DNA of 64,000 nt from Melitaea cinxia (GCF_905220565.1 NC_059405.1:11610081-11674080); one strand, 5' to 3'; counted from the stretch's first letter, positions 1 through 11,586 are shown. The notes: generated by a model from the sequence alone, not told the origin. Program-made: numbers and translations.

Positions 1-3000
1 TGACGAATAATTTCCCAATGACACAAATGATTAACGATCGCTACATTGGTAAAGCGGGACAGAGGTATTTATTTATTAAATTAAGTATAGTTATACAAAT
101 ATGATGAAAAATATGAAACTAAAAACTTCAAAAGTAAAATAATATTCCTTACTTAAGTGTATTTCTTTTCGAAACTTGTCTTCAAACGACTACCGCACAT
201 CTTGATGTAACAATGTTAAAACGCGTTTAAATTAAACTACGCACAAAATCAAAAGGTACTACTTACTAGACAACACTAAAATATATACTTCGTAAAACAT
301 AATTATATACTTCTTAGAACGTACGCTAGATTTAACCTTTATTTTGACAACAATTAATAATAATTATTTAACATCAATTAATGAGCTGATAATTCTTAAT
401 TAACAGATACAATTGATGTTCTTCAAATCTGATGGAACGCAATGTTACAGAATTCATATAATTATGGTCTATTGTTAGTGAATAATATGAACGAAAATAA
501 TTTCAAAAGATATTACGAAAGACATTGTCAAAATCGCTATTGCGTTGTGTACTGATACAATACATAATTACTATTTATTTCAATGTAAACATAAATAAAT
601 TGACTGACATTTTCATCTAACCCAAGAGACATCAAATCTATCGAGTAATATAGTCTCTAAAGTTTATAAAAACATAAAATAATGTCATGAAATAGTAACG
701 GCTTAGATAAAAATAAAATATCTTTGTACTTTATATACCAGTAATAAATATGTTTTAAAAAAATGTAAATACATTGTTATTGTCATTTTTAATACTCATA
801 ACTTGTACGAGTTTTTAGAGAGTCATTGATAACAAAAATCCAAACTTTACTTTATTCAAATAGATTTCAAAATCACTTTTAAATCATCGTTTAACCTAAA
901 ATTATTATCGTTTCAATGAACTAATTCTCCTTAATACGAAGCTACCATCAATTCAGAATGTAATGCTATATTTTGTGGGTCACATAAAACGTATGATTTT
1001 ATCCTATGATCGCTCTGTCAATCGTAAACTCAGTACAAACTCGATTCTTACTTGTATCATCTCTCAAGCAATCCTTTCCTTTCCACAAAATGTTTCAGTT
1101 ATTGCATTGAAGTGTTAGGAATAAAGCTCAATATCATAAGTTTATTGTAAGCGATTGCAGTCGGTCTGTTTATAAACGTTGGCCAGTCAAGGGTTTGGCA
1201 ACACCCCGAAAGCGTGGGCTTGACTGCACTTGAATGTGCGATAGCATACACAGTCGCCTTACAAACACCTCTGAATTCATTTCTATTTTCGAAGCATACC
1301 GACATCTGCACCGCACAATTTGCCTCTGATAATAATATAAATTATATGCGGTGTACCGTCTTAAATTATATGATTTTAATAAATATGTCATCAAGATTAA
1401 TAAACGAAATTAAGAAAATTGTGGACATTCATATAGATATATTCACATAATTTGTTACGGGAATAATACAATTTTAATGAATCGTAGGTAATTAATATTA
1501 AGTGTATTGTGGACATATTGGTTTAGATACGTATTATTTCTACGTGTATAAATAACTAGCTGACCCGTCCCACTGTCCCACCGTCTGGGTATAAATTTTT
1601 TCCCGCCCAGTGGCGGCGTAACCCATTTTATGTTAATATTTCCATATATTTTAAACCGTGCGTCGAAAACTCCAAACAAAATACTAACAAGGGCAAAATT
1701 AGATCTTGACGATGTAGTATTTTTTATTAATAAGTATAATTATTATGCAATGATTAATAATAATAAGGCTCATAAATCATTTTCCAAATTATAATAATTC
1801 TTTCACACCATTGAAAATGCCATGTTGTGGCTTGCTCACCAGAGGTGCTACGGACTATTTCAAATCAGCTAAAGACTAATATTTATGTAATATTAACGTA
1901 TTATCTATCAAAACAGCGTAAGCGGATTAAGCAACAAAGATTTCTTTTTATTGTATATATATATATATATACACGTTGTGCTACATGCTTTACATATGTC
2001 TATGAACACTAATAATCTATATAGATCGGGATCTACGAGACTGTTTTCAAAAATATTATATTTTTTAATTTCTAATAGAAATGCTATATTAATCTTTTTG
2101 AGGTTAACCGCTACATTTCTTACACACGTCAGAAAATTCTTAGATCGTGTCGTATAATCTGAATGAATGTTGTACCTAATATATTTTAAGATTTTGTTTT
2201 CTATTAATAAAATGCCCAAGTTAGTAGGTATATTTTTACCTAGGACCATTTTTTCTTATTTCACGAGATGACTATTCTAAGTATTCTGTTTGTTGCGATT
2301 TTCCTCTTACGGCGTGGTCTCAAAAGCATAATATGTAATCCATGTAATAAGATTACCTTCCTTATTAAGTCGTGTGACCGCAATCACAACAAATGGCAGT
2401 CCTTCCAACAAACGGCCGCGCGCTATTCTGTTTAGTAAGCACAGTTCTATACATGTACAGAGTGAGTAAATAATCGCTTAGATACGTGTTATTACGTGTA
2501 CGTAACAGATACGATGACAAGGTCGCCTGTAGTGTAGGGCTTCGAGTGAAACTGGGACGAGACGAAACTTCTCATGAATATGGGTTACATTCCTAACATG
2601 GATCGTAATAATTTGACATGCATATATATAGTATGCAGATGTATTTATGTCAGATATGTTGGTAAAGTGAAATTTAGTATTTTGAATTATGTATCTATAT
2701 ACTATTGGGTAAATTTTTGAAAAAGTGATTGATGATGATTGTTTGAGAACGAGAGCATTAGTTATTATGTAGTATTTTTTCTTTGTTATATTTTTCAAAA
2801 AAGGCTTTTAATATTTCAAAAAGCCGTGTACTATCATCAAAAACCTTAGAAAATTCGTAAGAACTGGGCTCATGTACCTACTATACCTATTTTATATAAA
2901 ATGTTTACAACATTTCTCCTTTTGTTTTGTCACGGACACTATTTTCATTATCAATCATATACATAACATATCAAAATCCTTCAAACTGTTTAACCTACAT

Positions 3001-3097
3001 ACGTACGTGCCATACCTTTACAGTTTTATACGTAGGTTCGTAAAATATAACATTCATTAGGCTTCATTCATTTGCTAAAAATATATATGGGTTTTTT

Positions 3098-3513
3098 AAT
3101 CGACTTCAAAAAAAGAAGGAGATTACTCAATTCGACCGTATATATATATTTTTTTTTTATTTATGTTCGATTTTGATAATTATTTTTTTGTTGGAAAGGA
3201 GATATCCCTAGTTTGTTACCATGGTAAGAAAACCAGGATCTGATGATGGGTTCCCAGATAAATCGAGGGAAACTCTCGAAAATCCACATAACTTTTTACT
3301 GGGTTTACCGATTTTGATGATTTTTAATGTAATCGAAAGCCGATGTTTATCATGTCAAGGTCACATTTAAATTTAATCGAGATCTGATTACAACTGTTGG
3401 AGTAATCTTTGATAATGCGTATTTACTTGATTATTTTTTCGTCTACCTACGTTGTATTACTTGTCGATATAATTGAAGTCGGTTTTTCTTCGTTTGCCTG
3501 CAAGCACAATTAT
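3098..3513 (+). mobile_element. AACCGACTTC repeat, copy 1 (Helentron-like candidate)
   Basis: It begins AATCGACTTC after a run of T and ends with GAAGTCGGTT, a TTTGC..GCAAG hairpin and CACAATTA. The interior carries the ACCATGGTAAGAAAACCAGG-type core and one monomer ending CTACGTTGTATTAC. The family is defined by the shared ends and cores of all copies in this window. Confidence -1.
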
Positions 3514-3659
3514 TCTAGGGAAAGTGAAGACAATGCCCCCTAGGCTATCCCAATTTATTTGTGTAGTATTTCTGAAAATACAGCGCCGAGATTACCCAGT
3601 AGGGTCAGTGGAGATAGAGAATAGGACACGTGGATAGACGTTCCATTTATCCTTAGCTG

Positions 3660-3780
3660 AAACCGTTGTGTTTAAAATTCACCTCATGCTCGACGGTGAA
3701 GAGGAACATACCTACCGAAGAAACCCGATTTTCTCGAGAAAAATTGTAAGATGTGTATCCACCATGGTAGCTTTTTAGAT
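3660..3780 (+). repeat. Degraded lepidopteran SINE-like fragment
   Basis: CTCATGCTCGACGGTGAAGA, ACCGAAGAAACCCGATTTTC and GATGTGTATCCACCATGG resemble a widespread lepidopteran repeat with GGTGAAGGAAAACATCG and GTGTATCCACCAA motifs as I remember it. There is no second copy in the window to confirm it. Confidence -1.
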
Positions 3781-5037
3781 TAATACCTTACAATCTCAAC
3801 TAGAGAATTGACCTAGTAGAGAAACAATACATTACAGTGATGTTTCTTGTAAATGTACAATAACCGATAAACTCGAGTAAAGCGATATATTGCACGTGTT
3901 AAGTACAATGCATAAATATTTATTCACATGATAAGAATGTCATTACAACCTATACTACAATACATTGTAATTGTTAATTTATTTATTGGATTGATATATA
4001 AACGACAGATTAAATTTATAAACTAACTCTCATTTATATATTAGTAATAAATTCGAGATTTATTCGGAAAGTTATTATTGATTTAAAATATTCAATTAGT
4101 CGATCAATATGTTGTAGCCATAATTCTCCAATATATACATATATAAAAAAAAGAGCCAGCAAAACCAAACCTCTTCGTTAGGTTGTAGTTGATAATAAAT
4201 AATTAACGTGGGAGGTCGATGCAGCACTTTTATTTAAATAAATAAGTCATACGATGACATAGTTTTCGTTTTTCACAGATAATAATTTAACGCTATCTCT
4301 TAAGCTGCCAGAATTACGAGTTTTTTTTTTATATAAAACGTAGTAGTACGTTCTTCCCAATATGGAGTTATTTAGTTATAGTTGTGTTTGTAAATAACTG
4401 CAAGGTCACGGGATTTTGTATTAAATTGGTACGTAATTTTTTTCGTTGTCTTTACATTAAATAAATATAAGAGTAATACATACACATACAATATCAGTAT
4501 GATACTCGTATATTAAAATAATGTTTACTGTCAAATTAGTTTTTAATATGGAAGAGTCGGAAGGTCACGTCAAACTAGTCTGTTGTTGCGTGGTGTTTGT
4601 ACATAAATTATGCTATTCTTTTTTTTGGAGATATTATGTTTATTACTTTATTTATTTTTTAAGTATTCATTGACTTTCTTATTATTTCAAATTTCTCTCG
4701 TAACTATCAGTCTATACTTAAAGTTTTGTATTTTTAAAGTTTTGTTTTTTAAAAATTAATAACAGAATACTTAAACACTATTTTACTATATGAAGATCGT
4801 ATGAGTTAGAAAACTTGTTATACGTACATAATATGTAATTTAACTCATAAAGTTACAAGTTTACAACTACTTGGATTCAGATAGCTTGATATCGTTCTTA
4901 AAGTGGTTTTATGTAACAGTACATGAATCTCAGTGACCTAAATCTAGATTCTAGTCAGTCATGATAAGAATGTACTAAATCTTGATGAAGTAATACAAAG
5001 GAAACAAAGTAAAATGTAAGTCAAATGTAAGCTTTTT

Positions 5038-5703
5038 AACCGACGCGTAAAAAAGGAGGTGGTTCTTAAGTCGACTGTATTTTTTAACCGACTTCCAAAA
5101 GGAGGAGGTTCTCAATTCGACTGTATTTTTTTTTTTTTTTTTTTTTTTATGTATGTTACATCAGAACTTTTGAGCGGGTAGACCGATTTCGACAAATTTT
5201 GTTTTAATCGAAAGGTGGTGTGTGCCAATTGGTCCCATTTAAATTTATTTGAGATCTAACAACTACTTTTCGAGTTATATCTAATAATGCGTTTTTACTT
5301 GACGCTTTTTTCGTCGACCTACGTTGTATTATACCGCATAACTTTCTACTGGATGTACCGATTTTGATAATTCTTTTTTTGTTGGAAAGGGGATATTCCT
5401 AGTTTGATACCATGATAAGGAAACCAGGATCTGATGATGGGATCCCAGAGAAATGGAGGGAAACTCTCAAAAGTCCGCAATAACTTTTTACTGGGTGTAC
5501 CGATTTTGATAATTTTTAATTTAATCGAAAGCTGATATTTATCATGTGGTCACATATAAATTTTATCGAGATCTGATAACTACTTTTTGAGTAATCTTTG
5601 ATAACGCGTAGTTTCTTGACTATTTTTTCGTCGATCTACGTTGTATTACTTGTCGATGAAATTGAAGTCGGTTTTTTTTTCGTTTGCGAGCAAACACAAT
5701 TAT
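5038..5703 (+). mobile_element. AACCGACTTC repeat, copy 2, with a doubled 5' end
   Basis: Two successive starts are present, AACCGACGCG at 5038 and AACCGACTTCC at 5086, followed by a T-run, two related monomers, the ACCAGGATCTGATGATGGGA core, a third monomer, GAAGTCGGTT, a perfect GTTTGC-GA-GCAAAC hairpin and CACAATTA. The doubled start suggests nested insertion or tandem duplication of the end. A further monomer fragment of the same family follows directly (see the next entry). Confidence -1.
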
Positions 5704-5840
5704 TTAATATAATATATTACCTCAGAACTTTTTACTGGGTGCACGGATTTCGATGAATCTTTCTTTAATCAAAAGATCAAAAGGTAGTGGTTGTCATGTG
5801 GCCCTATTTAAATTTAATCGAGATCTGACAAGGACATTAA
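5704..5840 (+). repeat. Extra monomer fragment of the AACCGACTTC family
   Basis: The segment from CCTCAGAACTTTTTACTGGG to GAGATCTGACAAGG matches the first half of the family monomer but lacks both element ends. A short open frame that overlaps it (from 5753) is repeat-derived, not a gene. Confidence -1.
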
Positions 5841-6352
5841 TAATCTTATTGAAAGAACGTAATTTAAAAACAGTTCATTTTCGTTTAAAAACATCAAGCA
5901 TTGTCTGGAAGTTCGTTAATCACAGTAAAAATTGAATATTATAATATTCGTCTTTCGTTTGTAATTAATAGCAATAAACGCACTTAGTATTGTATTAACT
6001 GATAAGGCTTTGTTCGTAACGTCATGTACACTTCGCTTATGTAGTGTATAAGTGTTTTTCATCTTCGTACATAACACTTGTTATTTATGTGTTCATTTTG
6101 TTTTGACATTGAACATGTCGGTTTCATCCGCATTGAGGTCAATCTTGAACATTCATCAAGAGTTAGTTACCTGCGTTATTGTCCTGCTTGATATTGCTAT
6201 GTAATTATAAATGTTTAGCTACCTACCTTATTCAATCATGCGATTCTTAATATTGTTATAATTCTTTCTTTCTGAATGTTTTTTTATGTCTTACTAAAAT
6301 ATTTTTGTAGTAAAACTTCTTTACGAACGAATGACTTAGGGAGTAAGCTGAT

Positions 6353-6663
6353 GAATGCGTGACGAGAGCGTTACGGAAAGTGTGATCGAGCAAGGCGAAC
6401 GGAAGTTGAGAGGGAGATATAGGTGAGATAGTGAAGATAGAAAGAGAGTTCACTCATCACTTCAGCCTATCGCAGTCCACTGCTGGACATAGGCCTCCAC
6501 AAGTTCGCGCCAAAAATGGCGTGAACTTATGTGTGTTGCCCTAGTCACCACGCTGGACAGGCGGGTTGGTGACCAAAAGAGAGTTAGTTACGTTCCGTAT
6601 ATTACTGTAGGGGCAAGTAAAGAAGTTTTATATCAGTCGTGGGGTCTAAAGCGAACTCGTTTT
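6353..6663 (+). repeat. Dispersed repeat (GACGAGAGCGTTACGG type), interrupted by a LINE-tail insertion
   Basis: The segment ATGCGTGACGAGAGCGTTAC through GGAGATATAG, then AAAGAAGTTTTATATCAGTC to CTCGTTTTTTT, is shared with 33497-33640 at high identity, so this is a dispersed repeat. Its middle is split by the 125-bp insertion at 6451-6575. Open frames across it are not genes. Family identity unknown. Confidence -1.
6451..6575 (-). mobile_element. LINE-tail element with 10-bp target duplication
   Basis: A 125-bp insertion flanked by AAAGAGAGTT at 6441-6450 and 6576-6585. On the minus strand it ends GGACTGCGATAGGCTGAAGT followed by GATGAGTG, so the tail sits at the plus-strand left. The upstream body is short, as expected of 5' truncation during target-primed reverse transcription. 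It interrupts the dispersed repeat. Confidence -1.
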
Positions 6664-7004
6664 TTTCTTAATTTCTGGTTGTATCTAATATAATTCATTG
6701 GTGATTTTCGTTTTTATTTAATTACATTTATGCATATGTTGGACTTAGTTTTCCATACTTCGTTACGTTTTGTTTAATTTAAAAAAAGTTTAAAAATATC
6801 CGCCCTCTAGTGACGAGAAAAAGAAAGAGTTAGGTATTTTGAAACTTTTAAAAAACCAAGCAGTTTTACTATTAGACACTAGATGGCGCTGTCCATATTT
6901 ACGAAATTAATATTGCGGCCAGTACAACAAAAAACTAATTTTAAAATAAAATTTAAAATGTCTATCTAATATTATTTCTAATGAACATCGTATTATTGTT
7001 ACAG

Positions 7005-7154
7005 GTGTTGGTGGAATATGATGGTGTCGATTGGCAACGTCGTGAATGGGTTGCAGTGTATTCTCGTAGGACGTTTCGTGTATTTTTAGTTGAAAGGACT
7101 TTAGTTTGGGCTCCTAAAACATTGGAAAAATTAGAAGTCAAATGGCCTGCGTTG
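7005..7154 (+). CDS. Kdm3: Kdm3-like exon a (phase 0 to 0, 50 codons)
   Basis: Acceptor TTACAG ends at 7004 and donor GTAAGT starts at 7155. The 150-bp exon is a whole number of codons and begins VLVEYDGVDWQRREWVAVY and ends KWPAL. Vertebrate KDM3B/JMJD1C has the same layout: a V.VE.D...W..REWV.VY block, then a VWA motif, then WPAL. The open frame runs a few codons into both introns, but the similarity stops at the splice sites, which supports these borders. Three CTCF-like motifs lie within 300 bp of the exon. The preceding exon should carry the WRAG-type start of the domain and was not found between 1 and 7004. Confidence -1.
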
Positions 7155-7439
7155 GTAAGTCCTGTCTTATTAAATACGTTTTATATTTCGACAGTCCCAA
7201 TATTAAATAACAATTTATTTTAAAGAGCGCCATCTATGTTTCTCATTCAAATGCAAGAACAAATAATTTCTTGTGATGTCAACTAGATGGCACTAGTAGT
7301 ATTACATTTAATTAGACCTCAATTATGCCAGTTTTATCTTCACAAATAAATAAAATTGAAATGTTTGTTTGTAATACTAAAATAACCGTTTTTTACTAAA
7401 TGCACATATATATACACGGTACATATACCAAGATACTAT

Positions 7440-7575
7440 TTTTTACAATTTTTGTCTGTCTGTCTGTCTGTCTTTCTGTTTATGCCGGCTAAAAAAGCTG
7501 AAAAGAGTTTGTTTATTTAAGCGCGCTAATCTCAGAATCTACTGCTTCGAGATTTCGATAGATTTAATGTCTTAA
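7440..7575 (+). repeat. TCTG microsatellite followed by a GCCGGCTAA-type repeat fragment
   Basis: A CTGT/TCTG run (about 7448-7471) is followed by TTTATGCCGGCTAAAAAAGC and AATCTCAGAATCTACTGCTT. This order is common in lepidopteran repeats as I remember them. Family not identified. Confidence -1.
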
Positions 7576-7749
7576 TATATGTCACAGGTGCTACATTTAT
7601 GAACTCACTACCTACCGCACGAAACTTATACTGTACAGGATTTTGCGTTTGAATCCGCTTTAAATTTTTATTGCTATTAAGTATACTTTTAAAAAGTTGA
7701 AATAGGCTGTTAATATTAAGTTATTTTTGTCGTTATATCATAATACGTT

Positions 7750-8078
7750 ACTCACTTCAGCCTATCGCAGTCCACTGCCGGACATAGGCCTCCACAAGTT
7801 CCTGCCAAAAATAGGGTGAACTAGTGTGTTTTGCCCATAGTCACTACGCCGGGCAGGCGGGTTGGTAACCGCAGGGCTGACTTTGTCGCACTGAAGAAAC
7901 TGCTGCCCGTCTTCGGCCTGTATATTTCAAAGCCAGCAGTTGGATGGTTATCCCGCCATCGGTCGGCTTTTTAAGTTCCAAGGTGGTAGTGGAACTATGT
8001 TATCCCTTAGTCGCCTCTTACGACACCCACCGGAAAAGAGGGGGTGGCTATATTCTTTAGTGCCGTAACCACACAGCC
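7750..8078 (-). mobile_element. LINE-tail short element, near full-length body
   Basis: On the minus strand a body of about 290 bp (starting GTGTGGTTACGGCACTAAAG, including the GTCGTAAGAGGCGACTAAGG segment) leads into the tail GGACTGCGATAGGCTGAAGT. The body matches the copies at 22084-22485 and 37869-38143. It is non-coding; the tail is shared with the LINE fragment at 29785-30137. Confidence -1.
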
Positions 8079-8469
8079 TAATTATCCAAGTCCAAGTCAA
8101 CTGTCACTCTAAAGGAACAACGAAAATGAAGAATAGGTTTTAATTTAATTCTTCTAATTTGATTATTTTAGTTATGCAGTGGAACATCACGCAAATTATT
8201 ATCACCTCTTGAGGTCTCACGAAATCATTTTAATCCAATAACCGTAAGACATATCATAAACTACTGTTTCAGTGTCATTAAAAACACAAGCTTTCTGAAT
8301 CAGATAATTAATTGTATTAATAAATCCAGATTCTTGTTTTTGCCTGACGGACTTGCCATACGGATAAAACATGACCTATTCTTGCCCTTTATACACTAAC
8401 GACTTGCAGATATTTGAGAACATCCACAGATGATGTTTTATGAGCAACGTTCCATCATGAACATTAAAT

Positions 8470-8607
8470 CGATGGCTCCTACGTATACTGGGTCAACTAA
8501 CAATTTTCGATCATTTCATTTTTTAAGATATTAATCTCTACTCTTCTTATCGACTTCCTGTAAAGTTATTAAAAGTAGAGTTGAGTCACTATACTTAGGA
8601 GCCATCG
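8470..8607. mobile_element. Candidate MITE with 29-bp terminal inverted repeats
   Basis: The arms 8470-8498 and 8579-8607 are inverted repeats, 25 of 29 bases matching, beginning CGATGGCTCCTA and ending TAGGAGCCATCG. They enclose 80 bp. AAAT flanks both sides (8466-8469 and 8608-8611), a possible 4-bp target duplication. No other copy was found in the window, so mobility is an inference. Confidence -1.
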
Positions 8608-8935
8608 AAATGATAATAAAATCTTAATATATCTAATCACGATACTGTGAATATATCCACAAATTGTATTATGGTATTTTTAAATCCACCAAAATGAACT
8701 GCTCACTTTTTCTTCTTGTATTTTGGTGCTTTGAAAATAAGACTCGGTTGAAAGTTGGTTGAAAATAAAACTTAAGAATGCAATTAATAATCTAATTAAT
8801 TTTACTTAAAATACTATCATATGTTATATATATTTTAAAGCAAATGTATTGTTCGCATTTTCACAGTCCTTTTTAATGTAACCCAAAAAATCTATTTATT
8901 TTGAAAAACTACGCTATTCTTTTACTTATTTCATT

Positions 8936-9333
8936 AACCGACTTCAAAAAAAGGAGCAGGTTACTCAATTTCACCATATATATATACATATATACTATTA
9001 ATAATTCTTTTTTTGTTGGAAAGAAGATATCCCTAGTTTGGTACCATGATAAGGAAACCAGGATCTGATGATGGGATCCCAGAGAAATAGAGGGAAACTT
9101 TCGAAAATCCGCAAACTTTTTACTGGGTGGACCGATTTTAATGATTTTTAATTTAATCGCAGGCCGATGTTTATCATGTGGTCACATTTAAACTTTATCG
9201 AGATCTGATTATAACTTTTGGAGTAATCTTTGATAATGCGTATTTACTTGACTATTTTTTCGTCTACCTACGTTGTATTACTTGTCGATATAATTGAAGT
9301 CGGTTTTTCATCGTTTGCTTGAAAACACAATTA
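8936..9333 (+). mobile_element. AACCGACTTC repeat, copy 3
   Basis: Starts AACCGACTTC and ends GAAGTCGGTT ... AACACAATTA. It holds the central core and one monomer. The 3' hairpin is decayed here (GTTTGCTTGAAAAC), which suggests an older copy than those at 5038 and 56031. Confidence -1.
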
Positions 9334-10189
9334 TACTGTATCCCATTCACGTTTTCGAGCATCATGTTTCGTATTTATGTATGAATACATGATTAGATAC
9401 AAGTATTTGTTAGATTATTATTACTAATGAGTAGTTTTGTTTTTTCTGGGCTGTCACGTTTGTTTGCACTCCAGCATTGTTCTCTATTAACAGTTTTTCC
9501 CTTTGTTTACAAGATTTGTTTTTCTAAAAACACGTGCAAACGTTTTGTAATTTAAAAGTTAAAATTGTTGGTAATTAACTGTGTCAATTAAATTCAATTA
9601 CGCGACCTTCGTTGTACTTGTAGGTAAGTTAAGGCAGCATTCAGATTCGAATCTGTTTTAAGCGTAAGTGCAATTAGTTGCATGTAAAGGACATACATTC
9701 AGTGTATTATATTGTATACTACATTGTATTCGTTACATATATTTGTAAGAGATTGTGCGAAAAGATTATGTCAACGATGGCTCTATGTAGTGCCTGATAA
9801 GTTTTTTTTAAATAACTAATTATTACTTAACAATTATTGCTTCAAAGCTCGTTAAATAGTAATCATCTAGTCATTTAACCTAAAATTAATATTTCTTATC
9901 GTTAGTAAGATTGTCCAGGTACTCATATGTTTACAAATATACATAGGTATATATGTATAAACATGGTATAAAATTGTGTTGATGATGCCATACTTACTAT
10001 ACGTTTATTTGTCAGAGGAATGTACAGGAGCTAAGGACTTGGCACAACCAACCCCGAGACAATATAAATAAACATTACGTACAAACATAGTTCACTTTCT
10101 AGTTTCTTATATACGTACGTATATCAGTAAATAGTAGTCTCGTTAAAATGTTGATTTAGATAAAATTAAATGTAATAACTATACATCGA

Positions 10190-10480
10190 AATTTCCTGCT
10201 CAAAATATGGAGCAGCTCGACTGGGGTAGTATCTACTCGTACCTTAGAAGATCACAGCTAAATAACACTGTTTTCAAGCAGTGTTATTTAGCTGTGATCA
10301 AGCTGTGTTTCTGTTGGTGAGTAAGGTGACCAGAGCTCCTGGGGGGAATTGGTGATAGGCTCGGCAACGCCCTTGCGATGCTTCTGGTGTTGCAGACGTA
10401 TATAAGCTACGGTAATCGCTTACCATCAGGTGAGGCCGTACGCTTGTTTGCCGACCTAGAAATATATTTAAAAAAAAAGG
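10190..10480 (+). mobile_element. SINE-like repeat (CTTGTTTGCCGACCTA type) with a perfect hairpin
   Basis: Shares TTCCTGCTCAAAATATGGAG, CTTCTGGTGTTGCAGACG, ACCATCAGGTGAGGCCGTAC and GCTTGTTTGCCGACCTA with 59457-59711, with an A-rich 3' end. This copy carries an added inverted segment that makes a 21-bp stem (10250-10270 with 10279-10299). The 3' half resembles a common lepidopteran SINE as I remember it. Confidence -1.
10250..10299. repeat. Perfect 21-bp hairpin inside a SINE
   Basis: The arms at 10250-10270 (GATCACAGCTA...) and 10279-10299 (...TAGCTGTGATC) are exact reverse complements, 21 of 21, with the 8-base loop TTTTCAAG. The sister copy at 59530 lacks the right arm. Confidence -1.
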
Positions 10481-10844
10481 CACTGATTCAAAAGCAAATT
10501 GATTGGACGGATAATCCTATTTTAGCAACGCCATTCAACAACAAGTCTTCAAACTGAAACATTTGAAACGCAATTGTAACTCAATTTTTATTTAATGCAT
10601 TTTACTGTAGAAATGAGTAGGTACCTACAACTGCCCAATGGAACATTATTTTCAAAAAAAAATTTTAATGAATAATTTATACAATACAGCGAATGTTTGA
10701 CTGTGCTGTTTGACTTGTAGTAAAATATACTTTTCTAATGATGTATGAACTATTAAACTAGAAGCAGTACGTGCAAATGATATAGCTACAGACAACAAAC
10801 AATTCTGCTTTCTTTTAATCAGATTAAATAGACGCTTCACACTC

Positions 10845-11040
10845 TACGGCCCTAGTAGGATTTTCTCCTGTGACGGGAATCCGGAAACACAAAGACCACA
10901 CAAGCACAGACACCCAGACCACGATAAACATCTATATGGCCAATACAAATGTTTATTATGTGCGGGATCAAATCCGCGACCGCTGCACCAGCGCGCTGGC
11001 GCAACTGACAGTGCTGTGACCGCCGCGCCAATGCGACCTA
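10845..11040 (-). mobile_element. tRNA-derived SINE, minus strand
   Basis: The plus strand shows GCGGGATCAAATCCGCGACC, which in minus-strand reading is a T-arm/B-box-like GGTCGCGGATTTGATCCCGC. Next to it is an A-box-like TTGGCGCGGCGG region. The rest (GAATCCGGAAACAC, AAGCACAGACACCCAGACCA) is shared with 54740-54915. Not a functional tRNA gene: the cloverleaf is incomplete. Confidence -1.
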
Positions 11041-11507
11041 AAAGATTTTAATGTTTATGTAAAATGAAATGTCACTATTATTATTATTTATTTCATTTAT
11101 TTCGTCTGTTGAATATTATCGATTTATTTATATGATCTAAAGTGAGAAATAAATTAAGTTGATTTTTCGAATTTTATAAAACCAAAAACAATATTAAACA
11201 CGTATTCTTATCGCTTATGTAGGAGGCAAAGGGTCTTTCGAAGGTGATTCTATAGTTGTTATTCAAAGTTAACCGCATCGAATTATAAACAGCATTCGTG
11301 AACGTGCTATGAATTTTACACTGCTTATCTAAATATTTTATTGTTTTATGTATTTACTCAAAGTGTACACGGTCGTCTGTTCCTAAAGTAATTAACTTAA
11401 TGCTTGTTGTTATAGGTAACAGTTGACTGGTATAGCTACATATATTTTTTTAGATAAATATAATTATAAATAATACATATATAAATAAATATATATATTA
11501 CACTTAG

Positions 11508-11586
11508 ACTCGGGGTAGGAATCGAACCCACAACCCCCCGGAGCAGAAGGCAGGGTCACTACAAACTGCGCCAACGGGCTAGTCAT
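11508..11586 (-). mobile_element. tRNA-derived SINE head, minus strand
   Basis: In minus-strand reading it has an A-box-like TTGGCGCAGTTTGTAGTGAC and a B-box-like GTGGGTTCGATTCC at tRNA-like spacing. This pattern is typical of the head of lepidopteran tRNA-derived SINEs. The body is not recognisable beyond this head. Confidence -1.

Larger units (their letters stand above)
1..7004. other. AT-rich sequence upstream of exon a (first intron or 5' flank)
   Basis: No coding exon was recognised. The open frames are short, AT-rich and without familiar motifs. The stretch holds two copies of the AACCGACTTC repeat (3098 and 5038), a decayed lepidopteran SINE-like piece near 3660-3780, a dispersed repeat (6353-6663) with a nested LINE-tail insertion, and a piece at 1557-1640 that begins like the common lepidopteran repeat start GCTGACCCG. 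Exon a begins in phase 0 and lacks the family's N-terminus, so this is most likely the 3' part of the intron before exon a. Confidence -1.

Noticed and set aside
5753..5935. 60-codon plus-strand frame
   Set aside because: Most of it lies in an AACCGACTTC-family monomer; no protein motif.
1..7004. Search for the missing first exon of the Kdm3-like gene
   Set aside because: No segment with the WRAG-like start, suitable phase 0 donor and coding composition was found; it probably lies upstream of the window.
10298..10483. Minus-strand frame over the SINE
   Set aside because: Repeat-derived; the same region is non-coding in the sister copy.
11508..11586. Possible tRNA gene
   Set aside because: A-box and B-box are present, but no complete cloverleaf with paired acceptor stem; fits a tRNA-derived SINE head.
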